A stretch of 64,000 nt of DNA from Psychrobacter sp. M13 (GTDB lineage Bacteria > Pseudomonadota > Gammaproteobacteria > Pseudomonadales > Moraxellaceae): contig NZ_CP132194.1 in NCBI RefSeq assembly GCF_030718935.1, positions 2,914,001 through 2,978,000 of the forward strand, given 5' to 3'. Under the pieces are notes generated by a model. That model did no database searches. It saw only the letters and a list, made by a program, of their open reading frames with translations, and was not told the DNA's origin. The translations under genes were made by a program, and so were the position numbers. Shown one piece after another: positions 42,299-51,140 of this stretch (the stretch's first letter is position 1; each line of letters starts with the position of its first letter).

Positions 42299-43153
42299 AT
42301 GAGTAATTTAAAACCCAATAGTGTGATTGCCTGCTTGGACTGTCCCGATCATGTGCAAGCGGTTCTAGACGCTAGTATGTGGGCGGCGATGCGCCTGCGA
42401 GTGCCTATAGGCCTACTCCATTCGATACCTAGTGTGCAGCAAAAAGCCGCTGTTAACTATTCAGGCTGCCTAAACATCGATGATGAAAGCTACCTGCTCG
42501 ATCAGTTCACCAGCAAAGAGCAGCTGAGTAATGGCGAGCTAAAAGCTCAAGGCCGACTCCTGCTCCATCAAGCAGCGGCATATTGTGCCCAAAACCAGCC
42601 CAAACGCCAAACTTATACTTTGCATCGCCACGAGCATCTAAGTGAAAGCCTAGATTATGTCGATAATGAAGCTCAGCTAGTGGTTATCGGTCACGAGGTC
42701 ACTTGCAAATCTACGTTAAGCCAGCTGATCCGTCTTAGTCACTGCCCTGTTTTGGTGACCCCTGCACCATTTTTGCCCCCTACTACTGCTTTATTCGCCT
42801 TTGATAATCGTGCGACTACTCATAAAATGCTTGATTGGCTATGCAAAATCCCGCTAACTCGTAACCTGACCATTCATATCGTGATGGTCGGTCGTGATAG
42901 TTCTGAAAATTGTGATGCACTAAGAGAGGCTTACGCGCGACTTAAGCAAGCAGGTATCAACTGTAAAAAGAAATTGATACAAAGCCGCGATGCTTGTGCA
43001 GCAATTAGCTATTACCAACAGGAGCATGAAATAGGTCTACTTATGACAGGTGCTTTTGGGCAGTCACGACTGCGCGAGATGCTACAAGGCAGCGATACTA
43101 AAAAGCTGCTAGGCACTACTAAAACCCCTTATCTGTTGTTCCCCAAAGCTTAG
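42299..43153 (+). CDS. Universal stress protein, tandem UspA domains
   Basis: 284 aa with two Usp-like halves, about 1-150 and 155-284. The first has VIACLDCPDHVQAVLDASMW and VIGHE..SQLIRLSHCPVLVTP; the second starts at ALFAFDNRATTHKMLDWLCK and ends LLMTGAFGQSRLREMLQGSD. The G-2x-G-9x-GS ATP-binding pattern appears only partly, so nucleotide binding is unclear. Cotranscribed with the SulP transporter, judging by the 62-bp gap. The second domain resembles the E-type UspE arrangement. Confidence 0.82.
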   Translation: MSNLKPNSVIACLDCPDHVQAVLDASMWAAMRLRVPIGLLHSIPSVQQKAAVNYSGCLNIDDESYLLDQFTSKEQLSNGELKAQGRLLLHQAAAYCAQNQPKRQTYTLHRHEHLSESLDYVDNEAQLVVIGHEVTCKSTLSQLIRLSHCPVLVTPAPFLPPTTALFAFDNRATTHKMLDWLCKIPLTRNLTIHIVMVGRDSSENCDALREAYARLKQAGINCKKKLIQSRDACAAISYYQQEHEIGLLMTGAFGQSRLREMLQGSDTKKLLGTTKTPYLLFPKA

Positions 43154-44024
<871 letters not shown>

Positions 44025-44162
44025 ATAATTTACGAGCCCAAGTCTATATCGCTGTTATTGCTCACTATTGAGTCTCTACAGCGATTTATAGACCACTGCT
44101 CATAAAACACACTTAGCTATCTAAAAAAAGTATCTGCATTGTCAATTCAAGGGGGAATTAAG

Positions 44163-45425
44163 ATGCAAAGTCAAATTTTCGAACTACAGTACGCGCTCGA
44201 TACGTTTTATTTTTTAATCTGTGGGGCGCTGGTCATGTGGATGGCCGCAGGCTTCACTATGTTAGAGGCAGGTTTAGTACGATCAAAAAACACCGTTGAG
44301 ATATTGACAAAGAACATTTCACTGTTTGCTGTTGCTTGTACTATGTATATGGTGTGCGGTTATGCCATTATGTATGGTGGCAACATGTTTTTAAGCGGTA
44401 TTGCAGGCAATGAGAGCTTAGTAGAGAACGCTTTAGCAGCCTCTGTAGAAAACGGCTTCAACGGTGATTCGGTATACTCTGATCCTTCTGACTTTTTCTT
44501 CCAAGTTGTGTTTGTGGCAACCTGTATGTCGATCGTTTCAGGTGCGGTCGCTGAGCGCATGAAGCTATGGGCGTTTCTATTATTCGCGGTAGTGATGACA
44601 GGCTTTATCTATCCAATGGAAGGTAGCTGGACTTGGGGTGGCAACGATGTATTTGGCTTATTTAACTTAACTGAGCTTGGTTTTTCAGACTTTGCAGGCT
44701 CTGGCATTGTCCATATGGCGGGTGCTGCTGCTGCACTAGCAGGCGTACTACTATTAGGAGCTCGCAAAGGCAAATATGGTGCTAATGGCGAAATACGTGC
44801 CATTCCTGGCGCAAACTTGCCATTAGCAGCGCTAGGTACGCTAATCTTATGGATGGGCTGGTTCGGCTTTAACGGTGGCTCAGTACTGAAACTGGGCGAT
44901 ATCGATAGTGCGAACACCGTCGCTATGGTGTTCCTAAATACTAATGCCGCAGCTGCTGGCGGGGCAATCGGCTCACTAATAATCGCCCGCCTTATCTTTG
45001 GCAAAGCTGATTTAACAATGCTCTTAAATGGTGCACTAGCAGGACTGGTTGCTATTACTGCTGAACCTTCAACGCCAACGGCCCTGCAAGCGACTTTATT
45101 TGGCGTGGCCGCAGGAGTGATCGTAGTTCTTTCTATCTTAGCAATAGATAAAATGAAAATCGATGATCCAGTTGGTGCTATCTCAGTACATGGCGTCGTT
45201 GGTCTATTTGGCTTGTTGATCGTGCCGATTACAAATCCAGCATCTACCTTTATCGGTCAGATTGCTGGTGCTGCTACCATTTTTGTTTGGGTATTTGTCA
45301 CCAGTTTAATTGTGTGGAGCGTGCTCAAAGCTGTCATTGGTATTCGCATCTCTGAAGAAGATGAATATGAAGGCGCTGATATCGCTGAATGCGGTATGGA
45401 AGCTTATCCTGAATTTACAAAATAA
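44163..45425 (+). CDS. amtB: Ammonium transporter
   Basis: 420 aa from the ATG at 44163 (GGGGGAA site upstream). About 11 membrane segments. Phe/Trp gate region and pore histidines are visible: GIVHMAGAAAALAG and ISVHGVVGLFGLL; MAAGFTMLEAGLVRSKNTVE starts TM2. There is no cleaved N-terminal signal sequence as in E. coli AmtB. GlnK upstream is its regulator. It ends before a strong terminator. Confidence 0.95.
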   Translation: MQSQIFELQYALDTFYFLICGALVMWMAAGFTMLEAGLVRSKNTVEILTKNISLFAVACTMYMVCGYAIMYGGNMFLSGIAGNESLVENALAASVENGFNGDSVYSDPSDFFFQVVFVATCMSIVSGAVAERMKLWAFLLFAVVMTGFIYPMEGSWTWGGNDVFGLFNLTELGFSDFAGSGIVHMAGAAAALAGVLLLGARKGKYGANGEIRAIPGANLPLAALGTLILWMGWFGFNGGSVLKLGDIDSANTVAMVFLNTNAAAAGGAIGSLIIARLIFGKADLTMLLNGALAGLVAITAEPSTPTALQATLFGVAAGVIVVLSILAIDKMKIDDPVGAISVHGVVGLFGLLIVPITNPASTFIGQIAGAATIFVWVFVTSLIVWSVLKAVIGIRISEEDEYEGADIAECGMEAYPEFTK

Positions 45426-45452
45426 ATATTCTATAGCTATAATAGAACAAAC

Positions 45453-45493
45453 TAAAAATCCCGCTAAACCAATAGGCTTAGCGGGATTTTTAT
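45453..45493 (+). terminator. Intrinsic terminator of glnK-amtB
   Basis: aaaaatcccgctaa / ttagcgggattttt (14 bp) with a 10-nt loop and a T run. The strongest terminator in the window, together with that at 14607. Confidence 0.9.
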
Positions 45494-45554
45494 ATAAAGT
45501 AATTACGATAGTAAATATTAAGTTTTAAAATAAAATCTAAAACAAAACACTATC

Positions 45555-45938
45555 TTATTTCTTTTTCCACTCTTGGCTACGGAAGATCGGGCCTATGTAA
45601 CCTTTGAGCTTAAGAGTATTACCTTCTAAATTAGCGGTCATACGATAATCTTTGCCTTTAGCAGGATCAGTGATCGTACCACCACTATATTTACCGCCAC
45701 CATCTGCTTTTAGGTTTCTGATAACCGTAGTACCGACATATTGCTTAGCTTTTGCAGTAGAGCCAGCAATCAGCTTACCTGTCAAGACGCCATTAGATTC
45801 TGTGATTTTTACCACGCCTTTTGGCTGGCCGTCATCATAAGTCTGCCAAGTAGTGTTATGCAGTGGATCCGCAGCAAATGCCATAGTAGCCATGCTGATA
45901 CCTGCTACTGCCATCATAGATTTTGTAAATAATTTCAT
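45555..45938 (-). CDS. DUF2147-family exported protein
   Basis: 127 aa. Signal peptide with AFA-AD cleavage (about residue 22). The mature part contains NTTWQTYDDGQPKGVVKI, GVLTGKLIAG and YSGGTITDPAKGKDYRM, typical of DUF2147, a small beta-barrel family of unknown role in the periplasm. The C-terminus IGPIFRSQEWKKK is the usual ending (family: GxxLxGRTQxWxR). Single gene, convergent with amtB. Confidence 0.88.
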   Translation of the reverse strand: MKLFTKSMMAVAGISMATMAFAADPLHNTTWQTYDDGQPKGVVKITESNGVLTGKLIAGSTAKAKQYVGTTVIRNLKADGGGKYSGGTITDPAKGKDYRMTANLEGNTLKLKGYIGPIFRSQEWKKK

Positions 45939-46166
45939 AAATCGACTCCTTTCGTACGATGATTATTCAAAATGTGAACTCGAAATAGCATTTATAATAT
46001 CCTTTACTATCTCCTAGCTACTGTCTCTATCACTATAACCGATAGAGAATTAACCAAAGAAAAAGTAATATAAACGCTAACTTGAGCCATTATAAGCATA
46101 TTTTGCACTTTGCCTAGTAATTTTTTATATAAATTCCTTTCTGTAATTAACAATTATATCAAAGGC

Positions 46167-46430
46167 TTATAGAAACGGGTTGTCAACGGTTCCGTCTGTT
46201 CGGTCATCTTTTATCTTTGACACCTCATCATTTATTGTGTACTGACTTGTTTTTTCAAAGTGCTTTAGTATCTTGCTTGTTAACTCATTTAATTGCTTTG
46301 CTTGCTCAAAACCTATCTCATTAAGGTATAAATCAATATCCCCATAGATAATAATCTTATCGGTTTGATTCTCGATAGTCAGCTCACCAATCTGCATACT
46401 TTGATGATCGTTAGCAAAAGGGTCAATCAT
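46167..46430 (-). CDS. Small acidic hypothetical protein, 87 aa
   Basis: Start at 46430, chosen for an AAGGA site 7 nt upstream; a TTG start at 46451 would add seven residues. It contains MQIGELTIENQTDKIIIYGD and IDLYLNEIGFEQAKQLNELT, a beta-hairpin followed by a helix. It resembles, from weak memory, a small conserved protein found in many proteobacteria with an IGxLTIEN motif, for which I know no function. It begins 53 bp after the stop of the first secreted nuclease, on the same strand; its acidity makes a nuclease inhibitor imaginable but unsupported. Confidence 0.6.
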   Translation of the reverse strand: MIDPFANDHQSMQIGELTIENQTDKIIIYGDIDLYLNEIGFEQAKQLNELTSKILKHFEKTSQYTINDEVSKIKDDRTDGTVDNPFL

Positions 46431-46482
46431 GCGTGTATCCTTTTTATCCAAATTTAGCCAGAGTCTATTCGATGATAACGAA

Positions 46483-47397
46483 TTAAGCTTGTAGTTGCAT
46501 CACTAACCACTGGATAATGGCAACGACAAATATCATCCAAGCAGGCTCTTCATCAGTGTTAGAAATACCCAAGTCATCACCTGCCTGCATAGGCAGTGCT
46601 AGCGCCTGCGATCTAACCTGATAGTCCAATATAGGCATCACATCAATCCCCGTTTGCTCAGCTAGCTCATCAAGGCTAATAATTTCTATCCGCTCCGATT
46701 CATCATTGGGCGCGTAATAGACGCCTGCTCGATTAATTGCAGGGATATAAACCGCTTTAAAAAAGTGACTGGGTACGATGACACGACCTTCGAGTTGCTT
46801 AGGCCTTTTATCCTTGAACGCTACGCCTGTTACGCTATAGACCTCACCATACTGCTGAGTCAAGTAACGCGTAGCTGACTCGATATTGCGCCAAATATAA
46901 CGATTATTACGTGGTGACTGTGGAGCGATATTGGCCATACTAAAGCTATCGTACTGCTGGCTACGATTGGCCATGTTGCCATTGGGCGCTAGATGTCCAC
47001 GATCAAACCCTGAGCCTGAATAGTCTGAAAGCTTCGCGCGCATCGACTGCGGTAGCCTGCTCTCCTCATGAAAGCTATCATCACGATCAATTAGCTTAGC
47101 CTGATTGAGACGAGTGCGATCTAAATATTCTGCTGACCATAAAGGTGTGCGCGTAACGCCCGAATACATCACCGCAAAACCATCAAAGCATAGCGCCTGA
47201 GTATTGTTGCTTAACTTGGCATTGGTGAATTCAGGATAGATGCCGCCATAGAACGACTCGCTACAATCACTAAAATTATTGGCGTGAGCGGTTGGCATGC
47301 TAAATATAGCAATGATTACTGTTAAACCAATAGATTTAGGACCAACTGTCATCATAGAACTCATTACCATAGTTTGTGTTTGTTGATATAAATACAT
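46483..47397 (-). CDS. Secreted DNA/RNA non-specific endonuclease, copy 1
   Basis: 304 aa. A hydrophobic signal sequence (about residues 21-39, ending AHA-NN) then the NUC1 (His-Me finger) fold: DYSGSGFDRGHLAPNGNMAN carries the DRGH active site, and SMANIAPQSPRNNRYIWRNI the Mg-binding asparagine. It ends in DEEPAWMIFVVAIIQWLVMQ, a C-terminal hydrophobic stretch not part of the standard nuclease. Close paralogue of copy 2 (47470-48399), to the point that the motifs are near-identical. Ribosome binding is only weakly marked. Degrades extracellular DNA and RNA, by family. Confidence 0.9.
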   Translation of the reverse strand: MYLYQQTQTMVMSSMMTVGPKSIGLTVIIAIFSMPTAHANNFSDCSESFYGGIYPEFTNAKLSNNTQALCFDGFAVMYSGVTRTPLWSAEYLDRTRLNQAKLIDRDDSFHEESRLPQSMRAKLSDYSGSGFDRGHLAPNGNMANRSQQYDSFSMANIAPQSPRNNRYIWRNIESATRYLTQQYGEVYSVTGVAFKDKRPKQLEGRVIVPSHFFKAVYIPAINRAGVYYAPNDESERIEIISLDELAEQTGIDVMPILDYQVRSQALALPMQAGDDLGISNTDEEPAWMIFVVAIIQWLVMQLQA

Positions 47398-47469
47398 TAT
47401 CCTAGCAGGCGCATACTTGTATATAAAGAAAGTAAAGCTCGCTACCAGCTAGAATAATTTCGCTAAGTA

Positions 47470-48399
47470 TCAAACTAATAGCTGAATTTTGCCCTTTATC
47501 CAGTCGATAATACCTAAGACAAATAGCATCCAAGCAGGCTCTTCATCATTTATTGTGAGATTATCTAAATCCTTACCAGCTTTAAGTGGTAAATCTAAAG
47601 CCTGCGCTTTGACCTGATAGTCTAATACAGGCATAACATCGATACCTGTTTGTGCTATCAACTCATCTAAGCTGATAATTTCTATGCTCTCAAACTCATC
47701 ATTAGGTGCGTAATAAACGCCAGCTTGATTGGTCGCAGGAATATATATTGCTTTAAAGAAATGACTAGGTACTAGGACGCGATTATTTAAACGAGCTAGC
47801 TTTTTGGTTGTGAAAGCAACGCCAGTGACTGTATAGATCTCACCGTACTGTTGAGTCAAATAGCGCGTAGCTGATTCAATATTACGCCAAACGTAACGGC
47901 TATTACGCGGTGATTGCGGTGCAATATTGGCTAGACTAAAGCTATCGTACTGCTGAGAGCGATTTGCCATATCACCATTAGGCGCTAGATGTCCGCGATC
48001 ATAACCTGAGCCAGAGTAGTCCTCTAATGACGCACGAAAAGATTTAGGCAAACGACTCTCTTCATGAAAGCTAGCATCATAGTCGATTTGTTTAGCATCA
48101 TTCAGGCGCTTGCGAGTCAGATACTCAGCTGACCATAATGGAGTGCGCGAGACACCGGAGTACATGACAGCAAAACCGTTAAAGCATAGCGCTTGAGTGT
48201 TTTGGCTTAATTTTGTATTAATGAATTCAGGATAAATACCGCCATAAAAAGACTCGCTACACTGGCTTAAGTCCTCGGCATGTGCTACTGACATAGTTGC
48301 TACTACAGTGACTACTATAAGGGTGCTATTAAATATAGAATTAATCTGACTATTGTTGAAGCTGTTTTTGCCACTATTAATTTTACCGTTCACTCTCAT
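47470..48399 (-). CDS. Secreted DNA/RNA non-specific endonuclease, copy 2
   Basis: 309 aa. A signal sequence (about 22-41, ending AHA-ED), then DYSGSGYDRGHLAPNGDMAN with the DRGH site and SLANIAPQSPRNSRYVWRNI. The C-terminus EPAWMLFVLGIIDWIKGKIQ is again hydrophobic/amphipathic. It is transcribed first, 72 bp ahead of copy 1, and the tatcctagcaggcgc sequence upstream of each gene is the same (47398-47412 and 48446-48460), which points to a tandem duplication including upstream DNA. Confidence 0.9.
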   Translation of the reverse strand: MRVNGKINSGKNSFNNSQINSIFNSTLIVVTVVATMSVAHAEDLSQCSESFYGGIYPEFINTKLSQNTQALCFNGFAVMYSGVSRTPLWSAEYLTRKRLNDAKQIDYDASFHEESRLPKSFRASLEDYSGSGYDRGHLAPNGDMANRSQQYDSFSLANIAPQSPRNSRYVWRNIESATRYLTQQYGEIYTVTGVAFTTKKLARLNNRVLVPSHFFKAIYIPATNQAGVYYAPNDEFESIEIISLDELIAQTGIDVMPVLDYQVKAQALDLPLKAGKDLDNLTINDEEPAWMLFVLGIIDWIKGKIQLLV

Positions 48400-48513
48400 T
48401 ACCCTATCATCAACTATTATTCAGCTTTGCATACTGCGCGCACTCTATCCTAGCAGGCGCTTGGTTATAATGAAAGATAAGACATATTAATCTATAATCA
48501 TGACTTGCAAGTC

Positions 48514-48542
48514 GTGACATTGTAGGCACTATCGTCTATAAT
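48514..48542 (+). promoter_or_regulatory. Promoter of tRNA-Ser
   Basis: gtgaca (48514-48519), 17-nt spacer, tataat (48537-48542), then a G/C-rich discriminator (gagccgtc); the tRNA begins 15 nt after the -10. Well-formed sigma-70 promoter for a stable RNA. Confidence 0.75.
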
Positions 48543-48557
48543 GAGCCGTCTCAAAAT

Positions 48558-48648
48558 GGTGACGTGGGTGAGTGGCTGAAACCGCACGCCTGGAAAGTGT
48601 GTATGCGTTAATAGCGTATCGAGAGTTCGAATCTCTCCGTCACCGCCA
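48558..48648 (+). tRNA. tRNA-Ser (GGA)
   Basis: Acceptor stem ggtgacg / cgtcacc, discriminator G and encoded CCA. The anticodon loop ctggaaa gives GGA (reads UCC/UCU). The long variable arm (gtgtatgcgttaatagcgtat) is typical of serine tRNAs; the T arm is gagagttcgaatctctc. 91 nt. No direct copy of the 3' end was seen downstream. Confidence 0.95.
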
Positions 48649-48881
48649 ATCTTATTCTCTGCTTAATCAAAACCTCTGTATTCCTAGCTTATTCTAATTT
48701 TTCTCTAAATAATTCTTCAATAGCATGACTTCGAGTCTGGACTTATCAATTTCTGTCGTTTGAAATATATTAATTTTTACGATTGAGACCTGCAAAGCTC
48801 AATATTTAAAACTTATAAGTTTTTTTGAAAAACCGTGGAAGTTTTAGCAACCATTCCTTATATCAAAAAGCTATCAGCAGG

Positions 48882-50210
48882 CTACGTAAGCCTATCCTTT
48901 AATTCCATAAGGCAATCTCTAGATTTTATAACATCGTTTTCAGTAATCTTTGTATTTACCTCATGAAACCTTTTATTCCTTTTCAATCTCAGTTCATGTA
49001 AATTCTCTCTAAGATAAAGATCAATTTTTTCCTTATCATAAGAATATTCAATTAACTTAGCAGGAGTAGCGACACTGGTAGGATAAGCATAATTTTTTAA
49101 TAGAGTTTCAATATCTAGCCAGTTTTTTAAAAATTCGTCACTTATCTTTAGCTCCTTTATTGTTAAGGACATTTGTTCAATCACTTTCTCATTTTCTAGA
49201 TTGACTGTTTTTTGTGAGTTGATCTCATTCTGAACGCTGTTAAGCTTACTCTGTGTTATTTCTTTCTCTAGTTTCAGCTGATTTGAGCCCTTGATTAATG
49301 ACTGCTGTTGCTGCCGCATTTCATCGATTTTATTTTCTAAACTTAGCTTTTCTTTAGCTTGCAAAGCTATTGACTGATGGGCTTCTCTTAGCTTCAATAG
49401 ATTACTACTCTTCTCTAATTCATTGCTCTTCAACTCATTACGAATATCTCGCAGTTGTTTTTCTAATTGTTTGGTAGCATTGCTGTTGTCTTGTTTATCT
49501 TTGAACACGGTTAAACTTTCAATCTTTTGCCTCAGACCCTGCTCTTTTCTCATCAGATCTTTTTTTATATTATCAATTTCTTCTTGAGACCTCGTTAACT
49601 GTTTTAAACTATTTTCCATCAAAAAAGTACTTTTTGTCAAAGACGATAATTTATCCTCCCTGTGCTTTTTCTCAGCAGATATTTCTTTTAAATTAACCTC
49701 AAGATCTCTATTCTGCTTGGTTAAATGGCTGTTTTTGTAATTTAGATTCTGCATAACTTTCAAGTTGTCTTTTATACTAACTCGCAATTCAGTTTCTCTT
49801 TTTTTCACATCATTCAGGCTAAGGTGTAATGAGTTTCTTTCTATTTGCAATGCTTCATTTGACTTTGTTAGACCCTCATTAAGCTGTCTAGACTCTTCTT
49901 CTCTCTTTTCGAGACTTGATACTGAATGAACAATTATATTTACAATAGCACCGATACTCAAAGCAAAGCAGGTTACGATGATTAGCGATACTTTGAAACC
50001 TAGATTAGGAGTAAACATACTAAAAAATAGTATAGTGGCAATAGTGCTAGTCAAAATCGACAAGCCTTTATCAATAAAATAGCGCCCGTAGTCAACATAA
50101 CCACAGATACTGCCAGTAATTAAACATACAAGTAAAGGCATGAAATCGAAGCTATCAAAGGCCACAAAAGCAAACAGCAAGTATATAATTAGTAATAGTG
50201 AAACAGGCAT
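48882..50210 (-). CDS. Membrane/coiled-coil protein with C-terminal HEPN-like RX4H motif, 442 aa
   Basis: Not recognised as a named family. Four hydrophobic segments (about residues 2-18, 22-38, 49-66, 73-95), then a long charged coiled coil (about 100-350) rich in Lys, Glu, Gln and Leu, then a compact C-terminal part (about 355-442). That part has LRENLHELRLKRNKRFHEVN, whose R411-NKRF-H416 fits the RX4-6H motif of HEPN RNase/toxin domains and also the RN..xH loop of DUF4145-like domains. Codon use is AT-rich against its neighbours. It is 18 bp from the OB-fold gene, same strand. Phage defence or cell-envelope scaffolding are both possible. Confidence 0.6.
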   Translation of the reverse strand: MPVSLLLIIYLLFAFVAFDSFDFMPLLVCLITGSICGYVDYGRYFIDKGLSILTSTIATILFFSMFTPNLGFKVSLIIVTCFALSIGAIVNIIVHSVSSLEKREEESRQLNEGLTKSNEALQIERNSLHLSLNDVKKRETELRVSIKDNLKVMQNLNYKNSHLTKQNRDLEVNLKEISAEKKHREDKLSSLTKSTFLMENSLKQLTRSQEEIDNIKKDLMRKEQGLRQKIESLTVFKDKQDNSNATKQLEKQLRDIRNELKSNELEKSSNLLKLREAHQSIALQAKEKLSLENKIDEMRQQQQSLIKGSNQLKLEKEITQSKLNSVQNEINSQKTVNLENEKVIEQMSLTIKELKISDEFLKNWLDIETLLKNYAYPTSVATPAKLIEYSYDKEKIDLYLRENLHELRLKRNKRFHEVNTKITENDVIKSRDCLMELKDRLT

Positions 50211-50228
50211 TGTGATCTCAACAGTATG

Positions 50229-50993
50229 TTAGTTATAAACCTTTGAAACAATTATTTGTAGCTCATTCTTATATATACCTATTTTGCCTTCCAGCTTAAC
50301 TCGTTTAGAGGTATCGTTATAGTCTTCTAATAATAACAGTCGATCTTCTAATTGGTTGGTTTCAGAATTAAATAAAACCCCGTTTATGCTGCTTTTATCA
50401 TCACTAACTTTGAAGAAGGAGTGACCTTTTTTACTAGTCTTTAAATCTGAAATCATAGCATTTAACAGTACATCACGACCCTGCATGCTACCTTGCACAT
50501 CAGACACATTGATAGTCTCAGTACCTATATAAGTTTCAGTGTTCTTCCCAACCACTTTATAATCTGAAGTTTTATTCACAAAATAATAAGCATTGTTATG
50601 ACTTTTATTAAGGGTATCGGGAAAACTAATGACATCTCCTAAGTTCACATTCACAAGCTGAGGTTCTAAGCTAGTGAGTAAAGTGTAGTCCAGATGATCG
50701 GCAAAACTATTTACCTTAATAAAGGTCTTTTGTTCTGCATTAGTATTGACATTAACTACCTTTCCAGTGATATATGCAGACTGCTCTACATTATCTGTGC
50801 CTTTGCTATTGTAGTTGTCATTTACATACGCTTCTTCTTCGTTATTATCATTGACCAATGTCGAAATATTTTCAGATGCCATATCATTGGTACTACTGAC
50901 ACTATATTTGGTATAAATAACATACGCTACTGAACCTAAAAGGAGCAACGCAACCGTTAAAAAAGCAAGTTTATAATTAGAGTTATTTGTCAT
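50229..50993 (-). CDS. Membrane-anchored OB-fold-like protein, 254 aa
   Basis: Start at 50993 (MTNNSNYKLAFL), with TAGG upstream; the frame extends to 51050 without a signal. One N-terminal membrane segment (about residues 9-28), a polar acidic linker (about 33-75) and then two beta-rich parts: YITGKVVNVNTNAEQKTFIK and, near the end, GRDVLLNAMISDLKTSKKGH / SFFKVSDDKSSINGVLFNSE / RVKLEGKIGIYKNELQIIVS. The last has the pattern of an OB-fold nucleic-acid-binding domain (as in exonuclease VII large subunit and RecG). With the membrane anchor, the OB domain should face the outside if N-in, so DNA or another ligand may be bound there. Cotranscribed with the coiled-coil protein downstream (18 bp gap). 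Confidence 0.55.
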   Translation of the reverse strand: MTNNSNYKLAFLTVALLLLGSVAYVIYTKYSVSSTNDMASENISTLVNDNNEEEAYVNDNYNSKGTDNVEQSAYITGKVVNVNTNAEQKTFIKVNSFADHLDYTLLTSLEPQLVNVNLGDVISFPDTLNKSHNNAYYFVNKTSDYKVVGKNTETYIGTETINVSDVQGSMQGRDVLLNAMISDLKTSKKGHSFFKVSDDKSSINGVLFNSETNQLEDRLLLLEDYNDTSKRVKLEGKIGIYKNELQIIVSKVYN

Positions 50994-51140
50994 TGTGAAC
51001 CTAAAGTTAGTAAGTAAATGATTATAGTTGATCAAATTTTTATATAGCAATTATGTTGAATCGCGGAATCTTATCATTAATAAAATGAGAGTAGTAGATA
51101 GTTTATTTAAATTGCGTGATCTTTAGGCCAAATCATAGTC

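Noticed and set aside
48540..51120. Integrated phage or plasmid element with att sites at tRNA-Ser
   Set aside because: No integrase and no second copy of the tRNA 3' end (gagagttcgaatctctcc) were seen up to the ppk2 remnant, so only a possible insert is claimed.
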